Positions 15,661-27,197 of a DNA stretch of 64,000 bases are shown here, in pieces. Both the position numbers and the translations under genes were made by a program. The DNA is from Ruminococcus sp. Marseille-P6503 (GTDB lineage Bacteria; Bacillota; Clostridia; Oscillospirales; Ruminococcaceae): positions 930,001 through 994,000 of the forward strand of contig NZ_UWPB01000001.1 in the NCBI RefSeq assembly GCF_900604945.1. Direction: 5' to 3'. Each line of letters starts with the position of its first letter. Within the stretch, counting starts at the first letter, position 1. Under the pieces are notes generated by a model. That model saw only the letters and a program-made list of their open reading frames with translations, was not told the DNA's origin and ran no database searches.

Positions 15661-16139
15661 GTTCATAGTTTTTTCATATATAAATATTCATCAAAAACTT
15701 AAATAAATTTTTTGGCAGAAAGATTTTAAAAGCGGAATTTTTGCAAAAAGCAGCTTACTTAAATAATGCATTACATTTTTAATTTTATGATTCCGGCGCA
15801 GCAGAGCTTTACATTTCTCTCCGGTCAGAAACATCTAAGTAGAAGCGTTAGACAAAGATTAAGCTTGCAAAAAAAATCTACGAAATTTTACAATTCCGTA
15901 GTTTAGCACAACTTTATTTTTTTGTCAAGCCCTATCAAAAAAATTTTTTTCTCTTAAATATTGTGAAATGACGTATATTAAAGCTTTCAGCTTATACAAA
16001 AAAATTAATTTTTCTATTAATATGAAAAATCAATTTAATGATAAACAATGAACCAGGCTGACGGAATAATTTGAATCATTTAGATATTTTGCATAAATTT
16101 AGCTTATTTTTTTGTTAAAACCGCCAAATTCACATAAAA
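15661..16139. other. AT-rich non-coding stretch
   Basis: About 480 bases with no credible gene. There is one imperfect dyad around 15879-15901 (CTACGAAATT / AATTCCGTAG) and many A/T runs. It could hold a replication or regulatory site, but nothing specific can be read. Confidence 0.5.
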
Positions 16140-16152
16140 TGCGCAAAAGTGC

Positions 16153-16181
16153 TTGACAAATGTGCATTTTAGGTGTATAAT
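16153..16181 (+). promoter_or_regulatory. Promoter/operator module, copy 1
   Basis: TTGACA (16153-16158), 17-base spacer, TATAAT (16176-16181). It is flanked by an 11-bp inverted repeat with one mismatch, TAAAATGCGCA (16135-16145) and TGTGCATTTTA (16161-16171), that straddles the -35 box. A 55-base block from 16140 recurs at 18964 with 48 identical positions, which implies the same regulator at both sites. Confidence 0.8.
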
Positions 16182-16227
16182 AAGAGTATAGAAAAAACCA
16201 GTAAATTTTAATTAAGGAGTGGTCATA

Positions 16228-16440
16228 ATGAATAGAACATTAAGAGACTGGAACGGGTACACAATGCGAGGACGCACAGATTATGATGATGATTTAATTC
16301 GTGAATGGTTATTGCTGCATGGCGATGAGGAGTTAGTAGTTGATGATTGTAACAGGTTGATGTCATCCGCAGACGAAACGTCAAGAGTGTATATAGCTGA
16401 CATTCAAGATGTTGAATACGGTGAAGGACACTACTGTTAG
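16228..16440 (+). CDS. Small acidic protein of unknown function
   Basis: 70 residues, clearly acidic (runs YDDDL, GDEELVVDD), with no recognised domain. The ATG at 16228 has AAGGAG 8 bases upstream and a near-consensus promoter 46 bases upstream, so it should be well expressed. An upstream in-frame GTG lies inside the ribosome binding site. Small acidic proteins of mobile elements are sometimes DNA mimics such as anti-restriction proteins; I see no motif that supports this here. Confidence 0.6.
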   Translation: MNRTLRDWNGYTMRGRTDYDDDLIREWLLLHGDEELVVDDCNRLMSSADETSRVYIADIQDVEYGEGHYC

Positions 16441-16530
16441 TTATGGTTCTGACGGGTTTATCCAAAAGCCCGTTTCCAAGAACGCTAGTTCTAATGATTA
16501 AAAAAATTTTGTTGTCAAGGAGGATTTGTT

Positions 16531-17454
16531 ATGAGCAAAAACAAGGAAATTGAATGGGTGCAGATCAATCAAAATCTTTCTCCAGAACAATTCAAACAGT
16601 ATATTCTTGATGAAAGCGTATACGTTGAACCGGAAGAGGTAAGAAACTACATCCAAAACTATTACGAGCCGAATTTTGATCTTTTCACGATTATCACAGA
16701 AGATCTCAAAGATGTGCTTGTATCAACAGACATAGAAGGAAAGGAATATCGGTACGGAATCGGTGCGCTGGCACGTAACGAAGAACTGAATGAGAAAAAT
16801 ATGTTGACACTTTTGACACTTTCAGATTACCCGGACGACTATGTAAAAGGACAGCTGCTTTGCAACAATTATCTTCCTTTTTACATTTACGAAAAAATGG
16901 TTAAAGACTATAATAATTCTGAACGTGTTCCGTGCGAGGAATCAAATAACCGCGTGACAGACGATTACTACAGCTGTCTGATGAAAAAATCTGTAGAATA
17001 CGCAATGTATGCTGAACAAAGCACAGAAGACAAAAACTGTGATAACCGAGGACGTCACTTTGCAAAGCTTACCGAATCAGAGTTTTCAGAGCTTTACGGA
17101 ATGGACGTAGATCACGACACAGTATCTATGAAGCTTTACAGAAATATGAATGCTCCGGCTTACATTCGCATTTGCGCTGCTTTTAGTCTCGCTCGTCTGG
17201 AGGACCCGGTCGACGACGCGGGAATAAATACAGCTCAGATGTTCAAGACGATTTTTCAAGGAGTGGCTTTTGTGGAAGACTTTGATGTTTATCATAAGCA
17301 GCTCGGAGAACAAGTTTGCAAACATCTTTTCAAAGAAATTGATCCGGAACTGAAAAATGCTTTTCTGCGTTTTATTTACAATGAAGATGTTAAGCAATCT
17401 GATATTGAAACAATCAATAACAGATTAGAATCTTCTTTAAGTGTGCCACTTTAG
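16531..17454 (+). CDS. Unrecognised 307-residue protein of the mobile element
   Basis: No family is recognised. The ATG follows AAGGAGG with an 8-base spacer. The protein is acidic, soluble and apparently all-helical, with no signal or membrane segment; helical segments such as YIRICAAFSLARL suggest a HEAT-like or similar alpha fold. It follows the 70-residue gene by 90 bases and precedes a 13-bp hairpin and an XRE regulator gene, probably in one transcription unit. The function is unknown. Confidence 0.6.
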   Translation: MSKNKEIEWVQINQNLSPEQFKQYILDESVYVEPEEVRNYIQNYYEPNFDLFTIITEDLKDVLVSTDIEGKEYRYGIGALARNEELNEKNMLTLLTLSDYPDDYVKGQLLCNNYLPFYIYEKMVKDYNNSERVPCEESNNRVTDDYYSCLMKKSVEYAMYAEQSTEDKNCDNRGRHFAKLTESEFSELYGMDVDHDTVSMKLYRNMNAPAYIRICAAFSLARLEDPVDDAGINTAQMFKTIFQGVAFVEDFDVYHKQLGEQVCKHLFKEIDPELKNAFLRFIYNEDVKQSDIETINNRLESSLSVPL

Positions 17455-17472
17455 TTAATATTTTGAAGTGAA

Positions 17473-17501
17473 ATTAAGTGCGACATTATGTCGCACTTAA
17501 T
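17473..17501. repeat. Perfect 13-bp inverted repeat between genes
   Basis: ATTAAGTGCGACA / TGTCGCACTTAAT around a 3-base loop TTA. It lies between the 307-residue gene and the XRE regulator and has no T-run. It is a possible operator for the XRE protein or an mRNA processing hairpin. Confidence 0.65.
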
Positions 17502-17524
17502 AAACAATAAGGGAGTGTGATTTT

Positions 17525-18034
17525 GTGAATGTTATAGATTATGAAAAATCTGGAGCATTTGCGGGAAGTAAAACGGTTATTACATCAAACGCAAAAGATC
17601 GGCTGCTGAAAGCGATCGATGGAAACAATATGTATGAGATAGCTTTCTCTATCTTTTCTGCCGCTGCTTCTGTAAAAATTGAAGAAAGTGTTTGCATAGC
17701 TATAAATCTATTGTCCGAGGCGGACGAAGAACAGATAAGAAGCTTTGCTCATGCGTTTCTTTCTGAAGTGACCGTTACAAATAACTTGCTACATCTTCAA
17801 AGAGTAGAATCCGATAAGCTTTTGGTTGCAAAAATGGCAGACAGCAAAGGAGATTTGAAAGCTTTGCGAAAACTCGCCGGGCTTACGCAGAAAGAGCTGG
17901 CGGAAAAAGCGGAAGTTTCTTTAAGAACAATAGTTAATATCGAGTCTGGCGCGAAATCTTTAGAACATTATCGGTTCCAGACAGTTCAAAAGATTGCTGC
18001 AGCATTGAATATTGAAACAGAAATGCTGAAGTAA
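17525..18034 (+). CDS. XRE-family helix-turn-helix regulator with an N-terminal extension
   Basis: 169 residues, GTG start, with GGGAG about 11 bases upstream. The C-terminal 65 residues are a clear Cro/C1-type helix-turn-helix: LKALRKLAGLTQKELAEKAEVSLRTIVNIESGAKSLEHYRF. The N-terminal 100 residues are helical and of unknown type; in such regulators this part often binds a partner or signal. It is next to a perfect 13-bp inverted repeat and within the block whose two promoters share operator sequences, so it is the best visible candidate for the shared regulator (inference). Confidence 0.85.
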   Translation: MNVIDYEKSGAFAGSKTVITSNAKDRLLKAIDGNNMYEIAFSIFSAAASVKIEESVCIAINLLSEADEEQIRSFAHAFLSEVTVTNNLLHLQRVESDKLLVAKMADSKGDLKALRKLAGLTQKELAEKAEVSLRTIVNIESGAKSLEHYRFQTVQKIAAALNIETEMLK

Positions 18035-18056
18035 GTAGTTAGAGAGAAGAATAGTA

Positions 18057-18818
18057 ATGGATAAGAAGCTTTTTTTTGAAACAGTTGCCAGCAATTCCTG
18101 CAAAGAGATTCAGAAATCTACGCTTATTTTCTTTTGTATGGATTACAACATAAGCATAAAGACTACTGACAGCCGCGCAAAAATTGTTGACGCTATTGAG
18201 AACAGCTCACAAGCTGAGATGTTTTATGAAACATACAAAGATGTTATTTTAATCCCGGCTTATAAGATCGCTAAAGAGTTGAATTGTAATAAAAAGGATC
18301 TTTCTGTATTGCTAAATTTACAGATTGTCAAGTCAAGATCAGAAACTATAAGTGTCTATAGTCGTAACGAGCATGGATACATAGATGTTTTATGCTACTC
18401 TGCCGATTTTCTTGACATTGATTCAGAAACAATGAAGTCAGCTCTTGACGATTATTACTCTCAAGCTTGCAGTATAAGAATTGAAACGAAAAAACAAGCT
18501 CAGATAAAAGATATTATATCTCTTCTTGAAAAACTTTTTTATGTAGAAGAAGATAAAATATCTTCTTATGAGCAGAGAAACGGTTCGGGATATTATCACT
18601 ATCTCCGCGTTCATCCTCTCTCTGATCAGCCAGATCCAAATTGCCAGCCGGACCAGCCAGGTCCAGATCGCCATGAAGATGTCTATGTGAAATTTAAAAA
18701 CATCTGGAACTCTGAGTTGTGGGATGAACCGTTATTCTCTGAAAGTGAATTCAGAAAACTTCTTAAACGCTATGAAAATTACAAAGATTTTTACATTAAA
18801 AATAAAAAAAGCGAATGA
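18057..18818 (+). CDS. Unrecognised 253-residue protein with a Pro/Asp-rich insert
   Basis: It starts 22 bases after the XRE gene, with AGAGAGAAG upstream, and is probably cotranscribed with it. No known domain is seen. The first 180 residues are a mixed alpha/beta or helical region (YKIAKELNCNKKDLSVLLNL could be a helix-turn-helix-like pair). Residues about 195-210 carry short imperfect repeats of Gln-Pro-Asp (DQPDPNCQPDQPGPD), mirrored by repeats in the DNA. The C-terminus is helical and basic. It may work with the XRE protein as a pair, since adjacency with a 22-base gap often marks regulator-partner or toxin-antitoxin-like pairs, but there is no motif evidence. Confidence 0.55.
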   Translation: MDKKLFFETVASNSCKEIQKSTLIFFCMDYNISIKTTDSRAKIVDAIENSSQAEMFYETYKDVILIPAYKIAKELNCNKKDLSVLLNLQIVKSRSETISVYSRNEHGYIDVLCYSADFLDIDSETMKSALDDYYSQACSIRIETKKQAQIKDIISLLEKLFYVEEDKISSYEQRNGSGYYHYLRVHPLSDQPDPNCQPDQPGPDRHEDVYVKFKNIWNSELWDEPLFSESEFRKLLKRYENYKDFYIKNKKSE

Positions 18819-18860
18819 TAATATACAACTGCGGTTAAAATTGAAAAGAAAAAAGCAAAG

Positions 18861-18895
18861 ACTGATGAAATATCTGAGATATTTCATCAGTTTTT
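18861..18895 (+). terminator. Rho-independent terminator
   Basis: Near-perfect stem ACTGATGAAATATC / GATATTTCATCAGT with a tiny loop, followed by TTTTT. It ends the transcription unit running from about 16.2 kb. Confidence 0.85.
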
Positions 18896-18976
18896 GTTAT
18901 ATGTCACAAAAAAATCATGGAAATTTGTGCAAAATGACATTTTTTAAAAAAATGCATATTTTTTGCGCAAAAACGC

Positions 18977-19005
18977 TTGACAAATATGCATTTTTAGTGT
19001 ATAAT
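18977..19005 (+). promoter_or_regulatory. Promoter/operator module, copy 2
   Basis: TTGACA (18977-18982), 17-base spacer, TATAAT (19000-19005). The block 18964-19018 matches 16140-16194 at 48 of 55 positions. A perfect 12-bp inverted repeat AAAAATGCATAT (18948-18959) / ATATGCATTTTT (18984-18995) spans the -35 box, resembling the repeat around copy 1. Confidence 0.8.
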
Positions 19006-19058
19006 AAGAACATAGAAAGGGAAAGGAAAATCCCAAACACCAGAAAGGAATGATCTCA

Positions 19059-19715
19059 ATGGCAAAAACGATAAGAATCTCTTACAAGGATTATAAGAAT
19101 GATGAAAATTTTCGTAAGTGTAAGTCTGTACCCGACAGCTATGATTCAAGAACAAAAACAATTGAAATATATATGCTTGACATATATGAATATGTTGACA
19201 AATACACAGAAGCAAGAGCACAGGCAGATATTCGCACTTGTGAACATGTTTCAAGAATGTTGTACAAGATTAAGGAACTTAAAAGCACTCAAAAGATGCA
19301 GCTTAAAGGCACTCAAAGAGTGCAGAAAACTACGGAAATTGAGAGCACAAACGATTTTATCGGAAAGAAGATGAAAAACGGAAACTTCTTTGATGGATTG
19401 AATGAACTTTCATGGTTTGATTTTTCTGATGATGACGACTACATGGTAAAGCAAATTTACAAAGCTATGCTCGAAGCTGCACAGAATTATATGTCTGATA
19501 TGTCTATTGCTTCTGACGGTACGTTTAAGCACTCTTATTTTAAGCTGATATTTGAGAACGGCGGCAAACAAAAAGAGATATGCTTTAATTCAGCTGTATC
19601 TCCTCGCTATGTAGAAGAATATCTTGAGTTAGACAAACATTCATGCGTTTTAGAAGAATACGACTACGACATAGAAAGCGATACGTTTACTCTTGTAAAA
19701 AAAGAAGATGCTTAA
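19059..19715 (+). CDS. Unrecognised 218-residue protein under the duplicated promoter
   Basis: I start at ATG 19059, 9 bases after AAAGGA; the ATG at 19050 would abut that site. The N-terminal third is basic, the C-terminal two thirds acidic (FSDDDDYM, EEYDYDIESD). No domain is recognised. The beta-rich end (HSYFKLIFENGGKQKEICFN) could be a small alpha+beta domain. It is a monocistronic unit between the terminator at 18895 and a weak hairpin at 19724-19747. Because it shares its promoter module with the 16.2-kb unit, it is probably expressed under the same condition, for example induction of the element. Confidence 0.6.
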   Translation: MAKTIRISYKDYKNDENFRKCKSVPDSYDSRTKTIEIYMLDIYEYVDKYTEARAQADIRTCEHVSRMLYKIKELKSTQKMQLKGTQRVQKTTEIESTNDFIGKKMKNGNFFDGLNELSWFDFSDDDDYMVKQIYKAMLEAAQNYMSDMSIASDGTFKHSYFKLIFENGGKQKEICFNSAVSPRYVEEYLELDKHSCVLEEYDYDIESDTFTLVKKEDA

Positions 19716-19723
19716 GGAACAAG

Positions 19724-19747
19724 AAGCGGAGTTTAACGGCTCCGCTT
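19724..19747 (+). terminator. Weak terminator-like hairpin
   Basis: AAGCGGAG / CTCCGCTT, 8-bp stem with an 8-base loop, followed only by TTAATATTAT. It may end the 19059 gene. Confidence 0.4.
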
Positions 19748-19890
19748 TAATATTATCAGTCAGAATGATGTTCAAATTTTATGAGAAGGACAGCTTATGT
19801 GATTTTCATTCTTTTGAGTGTGTCAGCATGACACACTTCTTTTTTCAAAATAAATAAAATAATAAATTGAAAATTTTTTTTGATGAAGTA

Positions 19891-19919
19891 TTGACATTTC
19901 AAAAAATACAGTGTATAAT
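19891..19919 (+). promoter_or_regulatory. Strong promoter before the structured RNA region
   Basis: Consensus TTGACA (19891-19896), 17-base spacer, TATAAT (19914-19919). No ribosome binding site or credible ORF follows within several hundred bases, so the transcript is probably non-coding. Confidence 0.75.
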
Positions 19920-19925
19920 ATTGGC

Positions 19926-20583
19926 ATAGGGTAAGTAAGATTCTTGAAACTATCCATTTTTGGGTAAAAAAATAAAACACCCCCACAGGCTAAACTTTCT
20001 TGCCGGAAAGTTTAGCCCAAGCCGCACAGATGTCTCACCACAACTGTGAAACCTTTTGAGGATGCTTAATCTCGTGCTTTATTTTAACACGATTAAGATA
20101 CATTTGTCAAGAGCTTTTCAGATTGTTTTAAGCAGACATCTGAGAAGCTCTTATCTTTTTGCTAGTTAAATCTGTTTTCACAGATTTGATATAGAATCGG
20201 ATAAGCCTCCGCTAGGTGACTAATTATCCGATTACAACTGAATAAAGAATTTGATGTCGGAAGACTGACCACTCCAACAAGAACTACGCCGAGACCTGCA
20301 CGCCATGACCTTGATCAGAGCGAGCGATAAAATGCAGCAGCGAGTATATATACCCGTGGGTTGAGCTACCGTTGGGGATTCGTTTGAAAGCGAAGTATGG
20401 TGCAGTTGCAAATAGTAATTTGCGAAAGGCAATGCGAAATGCCGTTTACTCTTATAGCATAATGGACTATAAGACAAACTGAGATGAGGTTGGGTCACAT
20501 CATTGCATTAGCATCAGCAAAATGAAAAACATCAAAAACAAAAAATGTATTTATCGGGTGGGTCGGAACTCACCGATCCGCCC
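19926..20583 (+). ncRNA. Candidate large structured non-coding RNA (about 650 nt; ROOL/GOLLD-like hypothesis)
   Basis: Behind a consensus promoter comes a gene-free stretch with a series of stable hairpins. Seen: 19951-19966 (6 bp), 19988-20017 (12 bp, GGCTAAACTTTC), 20025-20048 (5 bp), 20065-20097 (10 bp plus a bulge), 20109-20152 (15 bp with one G.U), 20168-20187 (8 bp), 20195-20233 (10 bp, AATCGGATAA), 20408-20423, 20451-20473 (7 bp) and a terminal 11-bp stem 20556-20583 (two G.U pairs). Loops between stems are purine-rich, as in ornate RNAs. ROOL and GOLLD RNAs are of this size, occur in Firmicutes mobile elements and stand alone next to their own promoter; assignment to them is a guess. 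A T-run after the 20152 hairpin could instead end a shorter RNA of about 235 nt. Confidence 0.6.
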
Positions 20584-20616
20584 TTAAATATATGACAATT
20601 GAATAAAATATTAACA

Positions 20617-20634
20617 GCGGCTGTTAACCGCAGG
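20617..20634 (+). repeat. 18-bp inverted copy of the tRNA-Asn anticodon arm
   Basis: GCGGCTGTTAACCGCAGG is identical to the anticodon arm of the neighbouring tRNA-Asn gene (20734-20751), in inverse orientation, with about 100 bases between. It also forms a dyad TTAACAGC/GCTGTTAA with its left flank. It may be a leftover of integration or an integrase arm/core site at the tRNA end of the mobile element, but a chance dyad is possible. Confidence 0.5.
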
Positions 20635-20657
20635 CGGTCAACGAGCTGATATATTGT

Positions 20658-20692
20658 GCAAAGTCCGTAAACACGATGTTTACAGACTTTGC
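20658..20692. terminator. Strong hairpin downstream of tRNA-Asn
   Basis: A 16-bp stem with one mismatch (GCAAAGTC-C-GTAAACA / TGTTTAC-A-GACTTTGC) and loop CGA, 11 bases past the tRNA-Asn 3' end. It probably ends or processes the rRNA/tRNA transcript on the minus strand, although no clear T-run follows. Confidence 0.5.
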
Positions 20693-20702
20693 GGAGTAAT
20701 AT

Positions 20703-20778
20703 TGGCTCCCCAAGTTGGACTCGAACCAACGACCCTGCGGTTAACAGCCGCATGCTCTACCGACTGAGCTATTGAGGA
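20703..20778 (-). tRNA. tRNA-Asn (anticodon GTT)
   Basis: A 76-nt cloverleaf: acceptor TCCTCAA / TTGGGGA, D-arm AGCTCAGTCGGTAGAGC, anticodon arm with CTGTTAA (GTT), T-arm GTTGGTTCGAGTCCAAC, and encoded CCA. It is the last gene of the rRNA operon. Its 3' end faces the AT-rich mobile element, so it is a plausible integration target. Confidence 0.97.
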
Positions 20779-20829
20779 ATATAATGAATAGAGAAAGTGA
20801 AGAACACTTTCTCTATTCTTTTTAAAAGA

Positions 20830-20944
20830 GCCGGCAAGACCTATTTTACCGGGCCGTACCCAGCCAAGTATCGTTGGCGAAGATGAGCTTAACTTCTGTG
20901 TTCGGCAAGGGAACAGGTGGGACCTCATCTCAATCATCACCGGC
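20830..20944 (-). rRNA. rrf: 5S ribosomal RNA
   Basis: About 115 nt on the minus strand with the 5S signatures TCCCACCTGTTCCC, CCGAACACAGAAGTTAAG and the closing helix GCCGG..CCGGC. It lies between 23S and tRNA-Asn. Ends are set by the terminal helix. Confidence 0.95.
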
Positions 20945-21021
20945 TATAGTGAAGCATGACAGCTTCAAAATTGAATAATGGATAAAGTAAGGCGTCAGAG
21001 GGGAGGGATTGACATAATAAA

Positions 21022-23857
<2,836 letters not shown>

Positions 23858-24119
23858 TTGAATTATGTCTTTTCCTCTTCTTGCTTTTCGCTAATTGTAG
23901 GTTTCTCAAGATCTCTCTTGATTTACCCGACTCTTAATCTCTTTCGATTAATTTGTCGTTTTTCCTCATTTGCATTACTTTTCTTCATTATTCAATTTTC
24001 AAGCTGCCAAAGCTCTTGCGCAGCAAGAGCTTGAAAAATCCCTTTGATGAATTATTTCATCAATTTCGCTTTCGCGAAACCGGTATTTTTCTTTGTTCGT
24101 TAATTGTTCTCCAATTAAC

Positions 24120-24196
<77 letters not shown>

Positions 24197-24272
24197 GAAA
24201 CTTCCTTTCAGTTCCGGTGAAGACTACGCTTCATCATGTGTGCTACGGTTGTTCTTCCTCCTAAACTCTTGT

Positions 24273-24348
24273 TGGTGGAGATGAGGAGGATCGAACTCCT
24301 GACCCCCTGCGTGCAAGGCAGGTGCTCTCCCAGCTGAGCTACACCCCC
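24273..24348 (-). tRNA. tRNA-Ala (anticodon TGC)
   Basis: A 76-nt cloverleaf in the 16S-23S spacer: GGGGGTGTAGCTCAGCTGG, anticodon arm with CTTGCAC, T-arm GTTCGATCC, and encoded CCA. The order Ala then Ile in the direction of transcription is seen. Confidence 0.97.
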
Positions 24349-24491
24349 AGATCCAAGGGCTTAGGTTCCGTTCTTATGCTCTATTCCTTTTTTAAGATGC
24401 CTTTTCAGACATCTTCAAAATTGAATAACAACTCTGCTTCTGTTTCTTCCCTTGTCTGACCGGAGTCTGCTGCTTTTTATTCAGCCTTACT

Positions 24492-26008
<1,517 letters not shown>

Positions 26009-26236
26009 TAAGTTGTATATTATATACATCCCTGTATCTAATATCTCTTCCTGTTTCAGTTCCTCACTGACTGTCGTAGTTTTTTTCGTCTTCTACTTGA
26101 CTTCTTAATTCCTTCCAAGTACTTTCTCTCTCTTCTGGAATCTCCAAGGGTTTCTTCTTCGTCTTCGTTGTTATTCAATTTTCAAGATGCCTTACCGCTA
26201 TCCCCCCTTAGCTCTCGCTTTCGGGACAGCTCGTTT

Positions 26237-26265
26237 ATTATATCACTTCCGGCGGCTCTTGTCAA
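26237..26265 (-). promoter_or_regulatory. rRNA operon promoter P2
   Basis: On the minus strand TTGACA (26260-26265), 17-base spacer, TATAAT (26237-26242), about 230 bases before 16S. Perfect consensus. Confidence 0.85.
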
Positions 26266-26334
26266 GACCTTTTTTTAATCTTTTTTCTGCCTCCGTATAC
26301 TGCCTCCGCTTTCGCTCTTTGAGACAGCTTATTT

Positions 26335-26363
26335 ATTTTATCACCCTTTTCTTTTCTTGTCAA
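26335..26363 (-). promoter_or_regulatory. rRNA operon promoter P1
   Basis: On the minus strand TTGACA (26358-26363), 17-base spacer, TAAAAT (26335-26340), about 100 bases upstream of P2. Tandem promoters are usual for rRNA operons. The remaining leader (26009-26521) shows no gene. Confidence 0.75.
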
Positions 26364-26521
26364 TCCCTTTTTGCTCTTTTTGGTGTTGTGCATAAAAAAA
26401 CTTATCTTTTTTATACATTTTAATGACTTATGCCTACATTATTGACAAAATTCCATACTATATTCAGCGTCAAGCAAATAAACAGACTCACTATGCGCTT
26501 TTTCCCGCCATAAGCTTCAAT

Positions 26522-27115
26522 TTAATAATCGTCCGAAACGCTCGGCACATACTCCTCATTTTCTATGACATAGTCCATGACCCTGCAATAAAAATCTGTA
26601 GGATTCATCATTATCTTAGATTTGATATACTCCGCTTGCTCCCTATCGGGAGCGTATAAAGTCATATCCATAAGAACAAGACCGTTGTCTTCGCAGGTAC
26701 AGTGAACCGAATAGCCTTTTTTTGCGGGAACAATTTCAAAGCTGACGTCATGCTCAGCCTTCAGCTTGGCGAAAAACCTCAGTCCGGCGGCATAAATTCT
26801 GTCGCGCACGCTTTTGCTTACAAGCTTTTTAAAGCTTTGCGCGCCCTCCCTGCCTTTCTCCGTAAGAAGATAATACGACGTTCCCTCCTGTTCCTCAAGG
26901 GTCAGAGTCTTATTTTCCAGCATTTCGCTTACCGCCTCGGAATACAGAAAATAATTAACTATCCCGTCGCCCGTAGCGATTTCGGTAAGCTGGTTGGGTG
27001 TGACCGGCCTGTCCATCTGAAACAGAAAATACGCCAGCAGTATCTTTACCTCGTAAACGTCTGTAGGATTGAAAATATCCGGCGTTATATTAAGCTTGGA
27101 ATAATCCTGTTCCAA
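26522..27115 (-). CDS. DUF4364-family protein
   Basis: A 197-residue protein of the uncharacterised DUF4364 family common in Clostridia. The N-terminal part looks like a winged-helix domain (VYEVKILLAYFLFQMDRPVTPNQLTEI, then SYYLLTEKGREG as the wing), followed by an alpha/beta C-terminal domain ending in an acidic tail. The start is TTG with AGGAGTG 7 bases upstream. It lies 82 bases after aroC on the same strand. A DNA-binding regulatory role is inferred from the winged helix; no target is known. Confidence 0.8.
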   Translation of the reverse strand: MEQDYSKLNITPDIFNPTDVYEVKILLAYFLFQMDRPVTPNQLTEIATGDGIVNYFLYSEAVSEMLENKTLTLEEQEGTSYYLLTEKGREGAQSFKKLVSKSVRDRIYAAGLRFFAKLKAEHDVSFEIVPAKKGYSVHCTCEDNGLVLMDMTLYAPDREQAEYIKSKIMMNPTDFYCRVMDYVIENEEYVPSVSDDY

Positions 27116-27141
27116 AATATCACTCCTGTATGTTTTTATTC

Positions 27142-27196
27142 AGGTGACGCCGCTGCCAATTACGTCTTGTCCTCGTCGTCCTCAGCGGCGCCACCT
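27142..27196 (-). other. Long hairpin downstream of aroC
   Basis: A 14-bp stem with one mismatch (AGGTGACGCCGCTG, 27142-27155, with 27183-27196) around a 27-base loop, directly after the aroC stop. There is no T-run. It may stabilise the aroC end or reduce readthrough into the DUF4364 gene. Confidence 0.45.
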
Positions 27197-27197
27197 A

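Noticed and set aside
15470-15706. Small ORFs on both strands in the palindrome region
   Set aside because: They are by-products of the inverted repeats; no ribosome binding site or homology, and they overlap the oriT-like DNA.
18724-19053. 109-codon ORF after the 253-residue gene
   Set aside because: It starts inside the previous gene in another frame and runs through a terminator and the next promoter.
20232-20498. ORF on the minus strand inside the structured RNA region
   Set aside because: No ribosome binding site and no family; the DNA is explained by hairpins.
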